From Homarus americanus (Eukaryota > Arthropoda > Malacostraca > Decapoda > Nephropidae), in NCBI RefSeq assembly GCF_018991925.1, contig NW_024737068.1:11727642-11791641 (forward strand): 64,000 nucleotides of DNA, given 5' to 3'. Positions within the stretch are counted from its first letter, which is position 1, and each line of letters begins with the position of its first letter. Below the pieces are notes generated by a model. The model ran no database searches, had not been told where the DNA came from, and saw only the letters and a list, made by a program, of their open reading frames with translations. The position numbers were made by a program, and so were the translations under genes. Shown here piece by piece: positions 33,630 through 44,885 of the stretch.

Positions 33630-34643
33630 CTAACAGTCTTCCTGCCACACTGGTTCTCTACTTTGTACAGTCATGATTGGTGTTCCTTTGTTAGCCCTGA
33701 TCTCAGTTGGCATTTCAAGTCCCTCAGTATTCAATTCTTCCTCCATGTGCCACTCATACTCTTCTTTTTCCAGGTACTTGACAACACACATGAATTCCCT
33801 TTGTCTCTTGGCAACTAGTCTTTGAGGTCGCAGCCTTTCTGTTGGAGTACTCACAACAGAATGGCTACTGCGACTCGAGCAGTGTTTCTTAATATATGAA
33901 GTCATGGACTTGACTGAGGCAAAGTATTTGCCAAATGTTCCATAGATGCACTTCTGTAGCTCCTTCTTCAGACTACGACATACCAAATCATATGGTAGGC
34001 CTTTTGGAAAGTTTTTAACTGCCCGAGCTGGTAGCACAGATTTGTCCAGTACTAGACTGACAAAGAGCAGTGGATATTTGGCACTCAAATCATCAAGACA
34101 ACATAATAAGGGGAAGTGGCGATGGCAATAACTGAAAATTAAGAACTTCTTGGTGCATTACAGCAAGTTGTATTTTGGTATTTGATGACCTGCAGAAAAT
34201 ACTGACACTCTTGCACATGTTTTGGTACCAGGAAGGACTTTTTCAAAGATTTCTGATTCATTTCCTTCCTGTGGATCAATATTTTCAGCAACTGTTGGGT
34301 AGCCATCAATAACAGTAGCTGACCATATATGTCAGCAAGAATTTTCCCTGCATGGGCAAAATTTTGCTCTTCCAATTCTTCATCCACAGTTTCTCCATTA
34401 GAATTAAGATGGCTTCCAAAATGATCCTGAGGTAAGATGACTCCAGCTAGATCAGGGCTAAGTAGGGCCATACGTCATTCAACTCAGTTAAATGCACTTC
34501 AACCTAGTGCATTTGTTGCATTGAAGAGAGCATCTAGATCATATGTGCAAAAGTAATCAACAGCACACTTGATGATTTTTTCATACCCAGGGTTTTCATC
34601 AGGACCACAATCCACTGTAACAATCACGAATGGCTTTGTCACA
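33630..34643 (-). pseudogene. Broken intronless ORF of an unnamed gene-like family
   Basis: Minus-strand frames in order (from 34643 down) read VTVDCGPDENPGYEKI, three stops near 34480-34510, MALLSPDLAGVILPQDHFG, GETVDEELEEQNFAHAGKI, CCNAPRSS, a frame change, KYPLLFVSLVLDKSVLP, FPKGLPYDL, GTFGKYFASVKSMTSYIKKH, RPQRLVAKRQREFM and a C-terminal acidic/Trp end. The segment GTFGKYF..IKKH looks like a C2H2 finger that has lost a Cys (Phe) and a His (Tyr). I recall similar multicopy proteins of unknown function in decapods but cannot verify this. It has no introns and multiple breaks, and a LINE cuts its 5' end at 34643. Confidence 0.65.
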
Positions 34644-37262
34644 AATAAGAACATAAGAAAATAAGAAGTCTGCAATAGGTCGGTTGGCCTGTGAATGGGA
34701 GCTCCTGTCGAGAGTTATAACCACTCTATCGTCCATGAATCTATCTAACCTTTTAAAACTTACAGCGTCCCAGCACTTACTATAAAGTTGTTAAGCTTGT
34801 TCCACTCATCTACCACCCTTTTTTGTGAACCAGTTTCTTCCTACCTCCCTCCTAAACTTAAACTTATCCAACTTAAATTCGTTGCTACAAGCCCTATCCT
34901 GCACGGATATTATAAGAACTTTATCTATATCTCCTTTATCGATTCCTTTCACCCACTTAAATACTTATATCATATCTCCCTGCACTCTTCGTCTTTCTAG
35001 GGAATGCAAGTTTAGTTTCTTTAATCTATCTTGATAGGGAAGGTTTCTAAGTCCCGGAATCATTTTCGTCATTCTTCGCTGCACAGACTCAAGTGAATTG
35101 ATATCCATTCTATAATAAGGGCACCAGAACTGAATAGCATAATCGAGGTGCGGCCTGACTAGCGCTAGATATAATCGCAATATGACCTCCGCACTCTTAT
35201 TACTTACACTTTTAGATATAAAACCCAATACTCTGTTTGCCTTATTTCGAACATTAATGCACTGTTTTCTAGGCCGAAAGACCAAGCTTAGAGTACCCCT
35301 AAGTCTCTTTCACAAGTCGACTTCTCTAGGTTGATGTTGTTAAGGCTGTATATATTGACAGTACAGGTATTTGTTCTTCCAATATTAAGTACAGTACACT
35401 GCACTTGCTGATGTTGAATTTCATTTGCCATTTTTCTGACCACTCCTGCTGTTTATTTAAATCCTCCTGTAGTGCATTTGCATCCTGCCCTGAATTAATC
35501 TGCCGCCTATTTTGGTGTCATCCGCAAACTTGCTTATGTCACTGCTGATCCCAGTATCTAGATCGTTTATGTGGATTATGAACAAGAGTGGGCCCAGTAC
35601 TGACCCCTGGGGAACCCCACTAGTTACACAGCTCCACTCAGATTTAAAACCATTTACGGTGACCCTCTGTGTTGTATCGGTGAGCCATGATTTTATCCAA
35701 TTTAAAACTTTCCCCTCGATACCATGAGCTTTAACTTTTCTCAGAAGCCTCTGATGCGGTACTCTGTCAAATGCTTTGCTAAAGTCTAAGTAAATAACGT
35801 CGTAATTTTTGTCATTATCTACTACCTCATAGACTTTCATAAAAAAAGTCAGCAGATTTGTTAGACAAGATTTTCCCCTAGTAAATCCATGTTGAGAGTC
35901 ATAGATTAATTTGTTTTCTCTAAATGCGATCGGATGCTATTTGCTATAATTGATTCAAGAAATTTCCCCACTACTGACGTCAAACTGATCCCGGTAATTT
36001 GATGCTGATGCTCTGTCTCCCTTTTTGAATATGGGTACTACATTTGCCTGTTTCCACAAGTCTGGCACAACTCCGTGTCTAATGATTTTGTAATATAAAT
36101 TTATTAGGGGTCCGCTAATCTGTTCCTTACACTCTTTCAAAACTCAAAGGAAGATTTCATCCGGCCCTGAGATTTTGTCTTCTTTAATTTATTTATCTTC
36201 ATAGGTATCCTCTTTTCTGATAATTGATATCCTTTGGTTTCTTTCATTTCCCTAAATATCAGTTCCACCTCTGGCATTTCCTCATGAATTTCTTCTTGAA
36301 AACTGATAAGAAGTAGCTGTTTAATGCTTTGCTTATTTCCTCACTATCATCGATCACTTCCCCTCTCTCTGACTTTAAAGGCCCCACTTTGTCCTTGACG
36401 TTTGTCCTATATACCTGGAAAAATCCCTTGGGATTCGCCTTGGATTCTCTTGCTATCCTGATTTCGTAGTCCCTCTTTGCTTTCCTTACATTTTTCTTAA
36501 CATTCCAAGATAGTTCATTATACCTATTTCTGAGATGCTCCTCCCCTCCCTTTAATTTCTTATAAATTCCTTTCTTTATTCCTATGTCATGTTTAAGTTT
36601 TTGGTCATCCACCTTGGCTCATTCTTATTTGACCTAATTTTCTGCATGGTATATTTTGTTCCTGTGCTTTACGTAGTATACTAGTGAATTTATTATCGCC
36701 ATCATGAATGTTGTGTCGCCGGTGACCTCACCCATTCCTACTGGAGACTGATCTGACTGTTCCCAGGCGACCTCACCTAGGTACCTTCTTAACCCCTCAT
36801 AATCCGCCGATCGAAAGTCTGGGACTCTGACCATATTGTCATTATTTTTCGTTTCCCAATTTATGGTAAACCTGATTTCTCTGTGATCACTGTTCCCTAG
36901 TTCTTCCCCTATTGTGATATCTCTGATAATATTTTCTTTATTTGTTAATACTAGGTCTAATATATTGTCACCTCTACTAGGTTCTGTAATTAGTTGTTTT
37001 AAAAAATTGTCCTGTACTGCGTCTAGGAAGTCTTCGGATTCCTAGTTACCTACTAATGTTGTCCCAGTCAATATATCTGAAGTAGAAATCCCCCATAATG
37101 CACAGGTTGTTGTATCTTGCTGCCCTACTCATTTCCTGCCATATGGGCTGAGCTGCTTCTTTCCCAAGACTTGGGAGCCTGTAAATCACTCCCACAATTA
37201 GTTTTTCTCTTCCTTTCCACAATTTCTACCCATACAAACTCAGTTCCTATTTCACCCTTTAT
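34643..37262 (-). pseudogene. 5'-truncated LINE with endonuclease tail and reverse transcriptase
   Basis: Minus strand. From about 37262 come endonuclease-type segments (LQAPKSWE-like and HYGGFLLQIY-like in broken frames). Linker frames follow at 36834-36259 (DDQKLKHDIGIKKGIYKKL, NELSWNVKKNVRKAKRDYE, KANPKGFFQVYR). The RT follows: ISGPLINLYYKIIRHGVVP, WKQANVVPIFKKGD (motif 1-2), [29 protein letters not shown], the catalytic FADDTK, and the tail LALVRPHLDYAIQFWCP, RRMTKMIPGLRNLPY. A 3' tail of AAGAACATAAGAAAATAAG type ends at 34643 (- strand). Stops and frameshifts interrupt it in several places. It is of the CR1/Jockey-like kind and belongs to a different family from the LINE at 38.2 kb. Confidence 0.88.
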
Positions 37263-37425
37263 TGTACAGTACAGTCATCCCTTGGTTATCACTCCTAATT
37301 GGGACTGCGCCGAGTGCGTGATAACGAAAAATGCAATAACGAAAGTACAGAACCTATGGGATTAATTCTAATTGGTTCCAGGCACCCAAGACCCAACCCC
37401 AATTTTCCCATTGTACAACCATTTA
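37263..37425. mobile_element. One end of a CAGTCATCCC-type element
   Basis: TACAGTCATCCCTTGGTTATC followed by GTGATAACG..AATGCAATAACG resembles a single terminal region of a pogo-type element. No opposite end was found. Confidence 0.4.
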
Positions 37426-37428
37426 GAC

Positions 37429-37746
37429 CAGGGGTGTCAAACTCATGGCCCGTGGGCCAGATGTGGCCCTTGGGATGGTCAGGTGTGGCCCGCGGGATGA
37501 CGGTAAAATTAACATCCGTGAAATTATGAAAGAAATAGATATAATCATGTTTATTTAGTAAAATGAATTTTACATACTTAAGATCAGACAAACCCAGATG
37601 AGGTATTCCTGGTAAGCCAGGTAAGGCAATGTGGGAAGCTGTAAACTTCAATCCTGCAAATATGTGATATAGCACTTGTGTTGGCCCTGAAGAGGGTAAC
37701 TAAAATAAGAATTGGCCCTCGAAAGGTATTGAGTTTGACACCACTG
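37429..37746. mobile_element. hAT-like MITE, 318 bp
   Basis: Starts CAGGGGTGTCAAACTCA and ends TTGAGTTTGACACCACTG, terminal inverted repeats of about 17 bp with one or two mismatches. Ends of this form are widespread in hAT-type non-autonomous elements. The flanking octamers are similar (TTAGAC against TAAGAC) but not identical. There is no internal coding. Confidence 0.75.
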
Positions 37747-38240
37747 GTGTAAGACTTACATTTTTGTGGTTTTGGGCCAAAAATTAGATTTTGCTGAAAA
37801 TCACAGTATGGGTACTCCTGAGCTTGCTGATTATGAATATGTGGTTCACGGCTCAATTGCAGAGTAATTAGTGGCCAAACCAACCCTTGAAAGATTTTAC
37901 TGACATTTTGTAATGCTAATCACTGTACTCATCAACTATGGGTTTCCAAAGGTGTGATTTAGGGTTTGTGTGTTATTCTGAGAGTACTTAATTAGTTAAA
38001 CCCCTTAAATTTCAATTCTGAGAAAAAAGTATATTTTGGTCAAAATTTTTGTAAGGTGTAAGACTTACATTTTTGTGGTTTTGAGCCAAAAATTAGATTT
38101 TGCTGAAAATCACAGTATGTGTTCTCCTGAGCTTGCTGATTATGAATATGTGGTCCACGATTCGATTGCAGAGTAATTAGTGGCCAAAATGACCCTTGAA
38201 ATATTTTACTGACATTTTGCAATGCTAATTACTCATCAAA
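37747..38240. repeat. Tandem duplication of ~185 bp at 309-bp spacing
   Basis: GTGTAAGACTTACATTTTTG at 37747 recurs at 38056. Both copies continue in parallel through TTAGATTTTGCTGAAAATC, GAGCTTGCTGATTATG and GTAATTAGTGGCC, with roughly ten differences, ending ACTGACATTTTG..AATGCTAA. Confidence 0.9.
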
Positions 38241-38245
38241 CACAG

Positions 38246-38728
38246 CCATTGCCCTTATATACGAAAGTATAGCAAACGCAATGCATAATAAAGAACAGTG
38301 CAACGTAGTTTTAAGGGACGTGGCAAAAGCGTTCAATAAGGTCTAGCACTTGGGACTTAAATATAAAATATCCAATCAAGAACTACCTAACAACTTCACC
38401 TCTCTTCTTTGTAATTTCTTAGACCATAGAGAAGCACACATTATAATAGGCACTCACAAAGGCCCAAGCTTCAGACTTTATAGTGGAGTACCACAAGGAA
38501 GTAACTTATCCCCAACTCTTTACACAATCTACACTTCAGACATGCCGCCACCAATGCACTGTGAATACATTGCATATGCTGATGATGTCACCCAGATCAT
38601 CCGCCATCCAGGCAAGGCCAAACAGATGATGGCATTAAAAACAGCTCGCGCCATAATATAAATCAATAATTACGAGAAGAAATGGAAAATAAAAACTAAT
38701 ACACAGAAACTAAAGATCATACACATTC
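38246..38728 (+). pseudogene. LINE reverse-transcriptase palm fragment
   Basis: The plus frame reads LIYESIANAMHNKEQ, then VLRDVAKAFNKV (motif A region; the usual catalytic Asp position is preserved as D of RDV), a TAG, then a 103-codon frame with SGVPQGSNLSPTLY and the catalytic YADDV, and the tail EKKWKIKTNTQKLKI. It is truncated at 38728 by a mini-LTR element. It belongs to the same family as 2880-3842, whose retained part begins where this one ends. Confidence 0.85.
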
Positions 38729-40296
38729 CATGTTGTATTGGATGTACAATGCAGCTTGGTGCTGGGAAGGCAGCATGGTTACAAGCGTTGAGTAGAGAGA
38801 GCTGGTTGGTGAGGGTGCTCAGAGGAGGACCAGCTTGTGGGTCGCCATGGTCGGCTGGAGCGGGAGCCGCCAGGCAGGAGCGGAGGAGGAGGTGTTGCTT
38901 GCTGGTGGCTGTAGGTAGAAAGAGATAGGTCACCACGAGGTGAGGTCTTATATAGCGGAGGTAGGCGTGGCTTAATAGTTGACCTCAGTCATGTAAGGCG
39001 GCGCTGGTTGGTGACCTAGACACGAGGCGGCGCAGGCTGGTGAATTCGAGGGGGTCGGCTAGTCAGCGACACAGCGTTTGTAGGGGAGGAATCCACTACA
39101 ATACTCCCCCTTCACTCCAGGTGGTGCAGGAGACTTGTTGTCTGCAGGGTTGCATCCCACATGTGAGGCATAACGGGCGGTGCAGGAGACTTGTTGTCGG
39201 CAGGGTTGTATGCCACATGAGACATAACGGCGAGGGCGTGGATGAGCCGGCCGCTAGGGGAGACAACTCTGTCTAGACACACGATATCTGTGGGAGAAGA
39301 GAGGGAGAAGGAGGGTTGTGCAGGCGATGAATGTTGTGCTTCTCTCGCAGCAGGTACGGAGTCCTCAGATGCGCCTGCTGGGGTGTGTGGGTCTAGGTCA
39401 GGAGCAGGGGCTGCGTCAGCAAGAGGGTCCATGACAGCAGCAGGGTGCATTACAGCAGCAGGGTGCAGGACAGTAGCAGGGAGTACCTGAGGGAAAAAAA
39501 AAGGATGTGTGGGGCCGCGTCAGGCGCAGGGGCTGCCAGGCAGGAGCGGAGGAGGGTCCAGGACAGTGGCAGGGGGTACTGCTGGGCCGGGGGCAGCGTC
39601 TGAGGCAGGACGGGTGTGCTGGGGTCGGTAGGACGTGGTGCTTGGGGCAGGAAGAGGAGCGGCTGTTTGCTTAGAGTAGCAGAGCTGCTCTAGGGTGTCT
39701 AACCTGCGGTGTAGAGACAGTAGCTGAAGAGCCGAGGAGAGCTGCCTCTGTGTGGACAAGCCAGTCTTCCATGTTGCTTGAAGACTGGGAGAGTGATCGG
39801 TTTCTCCTCCATCCTGTGTGAGTGCGAATCTCCGGGGGTCACCATTTGTGGGGTACGGGATGTTGGTTCACACTCAGGATGGGATGGAGAAAGGAAACTC
39901 ACAATGTGCTCTCTGTATACATGTTGTATTGGATGTACAATGCAGCTTGGTGCTGGGAAGGCAGCATGGTTACAAGCGTTGAGTAGAGAGAGCTGGTTGG
40001 TGAGGGTGCTCAGAGGAGGACCAGCTTGTGGGTCGCCATGGTCGCCGGCTGGAGTGGGAGCCGCCAGGCAGGAGCGGAGGAGGAGGTGTTGCTTGCTGGT
40101 GGCTGTAGGTAGAAAGAGATAGGTCACCACGAGGTGAGGTCTTATATAGCGGAGGTAGGCGTGGCTTAATGGTTGACCTCAGTCATGTAAGGCAGCGCTG
40201 GTTGGTGACCTAGACACGAGGCGGTGCAGGCTGGTGAATTCGAGGGGGTCGGCTAGTCAGCGACACACGGCGTTTGTAGGGGAGGAGTCCACTACA
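38729..40296 (-). mobile_element. Minus-strand miniature LTR retroelement
   Basis: On the minus strand, the 5' LTR is 40296-39847, starting TGTAGTGGACTCC and ending CCCCACA. Two bases later comes a primer-binding-type TGGTGACCCCCGGAG. The internal region (39846-39101, ~750 bp) has a short frame from the ATG at 39812 (MEEKPITLPVFKQHG) and other broken frames. It ends in a polypurine tract GTGAAGGGGGAGTAT, then the second LTR from 39100, starting TGTAGTGGATTCC. The second LTR stops at 38729, lacking its last ~75 bp. The LTRs differ at about 10 of ~375 positions. There are no pol domains, so it would need proteins in trans (TRIM-like). Confidence 0.85.
39101..39260. repeat. ~65-bp tandem duplication inside the LTR element
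   Basis: GGTGCAGGAGACTTGTTGT, then GCAGGGTTG, CCACATG and CATAACGG occur twice in succession (39121-39180 and 39179-39235). Confidence 0.75.
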
Positions 40297-40890
40297 GTAC
40301 AAACTAGAAGTCATGGAAGACGAAATATATACTCAACTAAAGACAGAGGACACCACAAGATCACACAACTGGTGGCCTAAAAGCCTTCTCTATAACCCTC
40401 AAGAGCCAGAACAACTTTACACTAAACAGTAAACAAATAACACACCTTAATTACACTTCTTCTTGACCAACACTAACAAGCACCCTAGAACCAGACCTAT
40501 TATACACCACAGCATAAATAACTTCTTCACGCCAGTCACACCTTATTTTCGACCATAATATTAAAAATAAAAGATGAGAGCGTTTTACTAGTTACACAAG
40601 GGCATAATAGACCTCTCCAACCAACACAATAACAAATATCTCCTTGCTAGCTAGCTCAGCTCCCCCCCCCCATACTCTTTGAGCTCGGGCGACCTCTTGG
40701 TGAGGCTATCACCACAGCCAATCAAATCGTCTCACCTAGGTGGATAGCCCACCTGCTCTTATTTTCTACTACTTTACTTCCCGTTTTATAACTTTCTTTC
40801 TATCTTTCCTCTTCCCTCCCTTCCCATGGCAAACCATTGCCATTTTATCTCCATTATCATCATCATTTTACACTGAGATTCATCACGGAT
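40297..40890 (+). mobile_element. LINE 3' UTR, downstream half of the interrupted copy
   Basis: From about 40640, CTAGCTAGCTCAGCTCCCC, GTGGATAGCCCACCTG and CTACTACTTTACTTCCCG match (inverted) the 3' part of the LINE relic at 2880-3200. This indicates that the LINE beginning at 38246 continues here after the LTR element. About 500 bp of its RT tail, present in the other copy, is missing. Confidence 0.7.
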
Positions 40891-41217
40891 GGTAAGTATC
40901 CTTATATCAAACCTAATGTAATATAATAGATACAACCTAACAATAAAGCTATATACTGTAGGATTTTTAAGAGAAACAACAGATAAACTTTAGTAAAGTT
41001 GCCATATCTGAACAATAAAAAAAGAGGACGTTCCCAAAGACATCATGTGCCCCCCCCCCCGCCTGGCACACACTTTGGCGCTATGTAACCTTGATGCAGC
41101 CGTGACCGTTTTATGCTCTGGAAAAGTACTACAAATCGTAAGCACTAGCTGTGGCACCAAGCGACAAACCCACAACAAAGACCAAGATCAAACACTGTCA
41201 CTGCAGGTTAAAGACTG

Positions 41218-41867
41218 TGTAGGATTTCGTGGTATAATGTTGTTTAGCACTCAGGATGGATGGAAACTCTAAGGTGGTTTTCTCGTATAATATAAGTTAT
41301 ATAATAGACAGTCTGGTGCTGGAGGTGCCGTGTGGTGAGGAGCTGCTCAGTAGAGACGTTCAGTGAGTAGCGTGTTGAAGGAGGTAGATGTGCAGGAGCT
41401 TCGTTAGAGAAGATGTTGCCTGTTGCTGGCCTCCTGGTTGAATGAATGCTGGACAGCGTGGAGCTTGCTGGAAGAGGTGCTGCGTGTTCAAGTAGAATGG
41501 CCAGAATGAGAGCTGGTTGGTGAGGAAGCTCAGAGAAGGACAGCTGGTGAGTCGCCATGCTCGCTGGCGGGAGCGAGGACCGCCAGGCAGGCGGAGGAGA
41601 GGCGAGGGCCGCCAGGCAGCGGCAGAGGAGGAGGTGTTGCATGTTGTAGAAGTGAGGCCAGAATGAATCTCAATGGAGAGACAGAGCTAACATACACAGC
41701 AGCCGTGAGTCATCTATGAGTCATGTTGGGAAAACCCGAGAAGTAACCGGTCTTTGGCTCGGTTGCTAGGATACGGTAGCATCTGGTGACGCCGCTCGTT
41801 TGGTTGCTAGGGAAGGCGTCGCAGGTGGGATGCAGCTACGCAGTTTCTAGGGGAGACGTCCACTACA
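41218..41867 (-). mobile_element. Solo LTR with 4-bp target duplication
   Basis: TGTAGGATTTCG...GTCCACTACA is flanked by ACTG on both sides (41214-41217 and 41868-41871). It shares CACTCAGGATGG, GAGAGCTGGTTGGTGAGG, GTCGCCATG, GGAGGAGGTGTTGC and the TCCACTACA end with the LTRs at 38.7-40.3 kb but is longer (650 bp) and diverged. By orientation it lies on the minus strand. LTR-LTR recombination best explains a single LTR with an intact duplication. Confidence 0.85.
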
Positions 41868-41871
41868 ACTG

Positions 41872-43355
41872 GCCAACCACCAGTCACCGTCATAGTCGTC
41901 GACACACGTAAATAATATAGCGAAAGTGGCTAGATTATGGTTGAAAATTGCTAAAATGCCTTAAATGCAGGACAAGAAAAACAAATGCTACAGTGTAAAA
42001 AAAGCCATAAGAAAAAAATGGTATACTTTCAACATTTCATTTATGGCTGTAATAGCACTAAATACAAAAAAAAATTATAATAATGCGCGCGGCTGAAGAA
42101 CAAGGAAAAGCAGTATATGGCACTACAGGTTACCCCAAAAACTGTTAGCAGCTAAGTTGACAACACTGTACAGGCGTACACGTGACTTATCAGCTGACGA
42201 AAACTGAACAAGATCTCTACTGTTTCCACCTCCTCTCTCTCACAGTCTCTCTCACAGTCTCTCTCTCTCTCTCTCTCGTCATTACAGTTTCATGTTTCTT
42301 TCCGTGGAGAAAATGATGGAAGGTAAAATTCCGGACTTTTGAAGAATTTTAAAAATTCCTTCCGGATGAAGATTTCGAGACCTAAATGGAGGACATGTCC
42401 GGGAAAATACGGACGTATGGCAACCCTAAACTTTACGGCAGAGACTTGGGGACAACGAGAACCAAACTGTTGGGGTACATAAGTTAGAGTTATCAGAAAA
42501 ATATCAGCACACTACTCGAACACTAATAAATGTTATACTTTTATACCCTCTTTGCCACTTGTTGACCTGTTAGCCACTTGTACGATCGGTCACGTCTTTG
42601 AAACGCTCTGTTGGTAAAACACTGGGCATGAACTGACTTCAGAAATCAGAATGTGTTTGTTCCGTACCTGCGCCACTCGGTACCATCACGTCACTCTCTG
42701 GCAGATTGTTCGGAGAGTTCACATCTCCTACACCTGTGTTATGCTTGTATTCGTTACCTTCTTTGTTCCATCTCCCTCTTTTTTCCAACCTATTAAAAAA
42801 CTGAGTCGCCTTTAAGTTTCGTATCTAAGATCTGCTGCCTCCTGTCTATTTCTGCTGCAGCTTCACCTCAGGTTGCTGCGCTGCTGCCTTGTGTTGTGAG
42901 GGCACCTCTGCTTGTCTCCTCTCAGGCCCCCACCTTATGTTTATTGTCGTGGCTTCCCCCCTGGAGAGTTAAAACACCCCATGATAAAATGTACTCAGAC
43001 ACATCTACTTCCCCAACACCATATAAAACTAAATAATATGCAACGTGCACAAACTCAAATGTCCTAAGATACATCAGCCCGGACAATGAGCGAGATTATG
43101 TCAAATACCAATTAGTGTACGACGATCGACCTCACTATCTGATAGAGTGTCATCACGGAAGCCAATCGAGGCATGTGGAGGGAGTTAAACCAGGCGTAGT
43201 GGAGCGCCAGATTACTGACCACAGCACCCTTTACCTACCACACTTTTGACTGTCACAGCTGCACACCACACCATGAGCAGCTCTTACTGAGGATCTGTTA
43301 TAATCTTCGGTTAAGTACTAGTCTTCGACTCTTGCAGCCGGTAGCTCGTGCATTA
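41872..43355. other. No recognisable gene
   Basis: Mixed sequence with a TCTCTCACAG repeat and (TC)n at 42233-42277. No named element or gene. Confidence 0.4.
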
Positions 43356-43357
43356 AC

Positions 43358-43462
43358 GTTGGTGGTGGTGGTTTTGATGATGTTGGTGGCGGTAGCGATG
43401 ATGTTGGCGGTGATAATGGTGGTGAGGTGGTTTTGATGGTGGTGATGGTGGTGATGGTCGTC
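43358..43462 (+). repeat. GGTGAT/GGTGGT trinucleotide-type repeat
   Basis: Imperfect tandem GGT and GAT triplets, including GATGATGTTGGTGG twice. Confidence 0.8.
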
Positions 43463-44395
43463 ACGACGAGGTCAACAAGGTGTTAAATGATCGTGTATGT
43501 AAAGATGTACCAATGAACCTAATTGGTTGTTTGAACTAAAGCACCAAACATGAGGCTCGAGCATAAATTCAAAATCACACAAGTCTCCACCTCAACTAAT
43601 TATGTTTACTAAACACCATAACGAGAAAAAAATTAATTTTTAGATTCCTTTGAAAAAATTTGCTTAATTAGCTTAATTTTTTCCATAAATTGGTGTGGCA
43701 TGACGGTGTGAACTTAAGATTGAGTCTCATTGAAACTTGAGTATTTTTCACATGAACTGAAGTAAATTAGTTCGTTAATATTTTACTTCGTCAGCTACGA
43801 GAAATAATGAGCGTACGTACCTTTGAGAATGTGGAGCCTGGGCGGGGGTCAACAAGGTTTGTGAGGGACGAGGTGTCCAATATGAGCTTTTTTATGTCAC
43901 GTAAAGTCAACCTCCCTCAACAAAATAGCGCTCATCCTCGTGTCTCATCCATTCAGTTTAATTTTCGCCTTCCCCAGCCCGGGGATGATGATAATACGAT
44001 GTGGGGGAGGTCCCGTCCCAGGTGTGTGGGCGTTCTGTGTGTGGATTCAAGAGAGGGAGGTAGAGGGGGACGGAAGAGGTGTGGGCGTCGTGATCCTAAG
44101 GCGTGGGTAAAGTAGATGATGCATAGTTTGGAGGTGGAGGGAGAAGCAAGGGCGGGTGAAGCGAGGATGTGTGGTCTTGGGGGAACCTTGGTGACGCAGA
44201 AGGGAGGTGGAGACGGGAGCCAAAGAATACACGAAATGGACCTTAGGCCAGTTGGCACACCCAGGGCCTCAACTACCTGTGACTAACCACCATCTGGAGG
44301 AAGGGAGGGGGAGCTATGGAAGGCCGGACAATGGTGGGTCATCTGTTCCATTGTTAATGTTTGTTGGTTCTTGTAAATGAAGCTCAATCTAGAAC
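43463..44395. other. Upstream of the candidate promoter, no recognisable gene
   Basis: Holds a 102-codon open frame (43807-44115, +) of mixed composition, with Arg/Gly-rich codons at the end that reflect a purine-rich tract. It overlaps minus-strand frames and has no motif that I recognise. Confidence 0.35.
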
Positions 44396-44397
44396 AC

Positions 44398-44514
<117 letters not shown>

Positions 44515-44618
44515 GTCATTATACTATCATTATAGCGTGCCTCCTAGAAGTGGATGATCAAAGTTCCACCCGGTCCCCCTCTTCAAAGGAATACACTACA
44601 TGTACTTACTTTCAGATG

Positions 44619-44735
44619 TGACGTCAGTCAGTGGGCGGGTTAAGGGGGATGGGGGGCGGGGCTCGACGCCCCGCCCCCCATCCCCTACCGTGGTCGTGGG
44701 TGTCTTATAGCGCTTGTCCACCCGAGTCTCACAGG
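44619..44735 (+). promoter_or_regulatory. Candidate CRE/GC-box promoter with TATA-like box
   Basis: A perfect CRE (TGACGTCA, 44619-44626) and a GC box (GTGGGCGGG, 44631-44639) lead into a GC-rich hairpin with GGGGCGGGGC-type Sp1 sites. TTATAG follows (44705-44710), and an initiator-like CTCACAG has its A at 44731, about 25 nt from the TATA-like box. The local GC content is far above the surrounding sequence. Taken together this is a plausible + strand polymerase II promoter. Confidence 0.6.
44645..44685. repeat. 18-bp-arm perfect GC hairpin
   Basis: The left arm 44645-44662 and right arm 44668-44685 are exact reverse complements around a 5-nt loop. The arms consist of GGGGAT, G6, C, GGGG, C. 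The G-runs could also form a quadruplex on the plus strand. Confidence 0.9.
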
Positions 44736-44885
44736 CCGCCCCGACACTTGCCCGCTCAGTACCCCGCGTCCTCCATCACTTGCTACCTGTGCCACCTCTA
44801 TACACGCTCACGTCCACCACTTGCGTCGTCACCGACTACTACCGGCACAAGCCAAGACTCCTGCTCTCCGCCACACACACCGACG
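44731..44885 (+). other. Putative first exon (5' part of an unknown transcript)
   Basis: A GC-rich stretch from the initiator to CGACG|GTAAGT (donor at 44886), a strong U1 match. A frame starting at ATG within 44714-44890 (MSTRVSQ...) is open through the donor but starts before the predicted cap site and is of uncertain meaning. The exon is most simply a 5' UTR. No downstream coding exon was recognised to 64 kb, so the gene is unidentified. Confidence 0.45.

Noticed and set aside
43807..44115. 102-codon + strand frame upstream of the promoter candidate
   Set aside because: No domain, no splice support, overlapped by minus-strand frames, and its Arg/Gly end follows a purine-rich tract.
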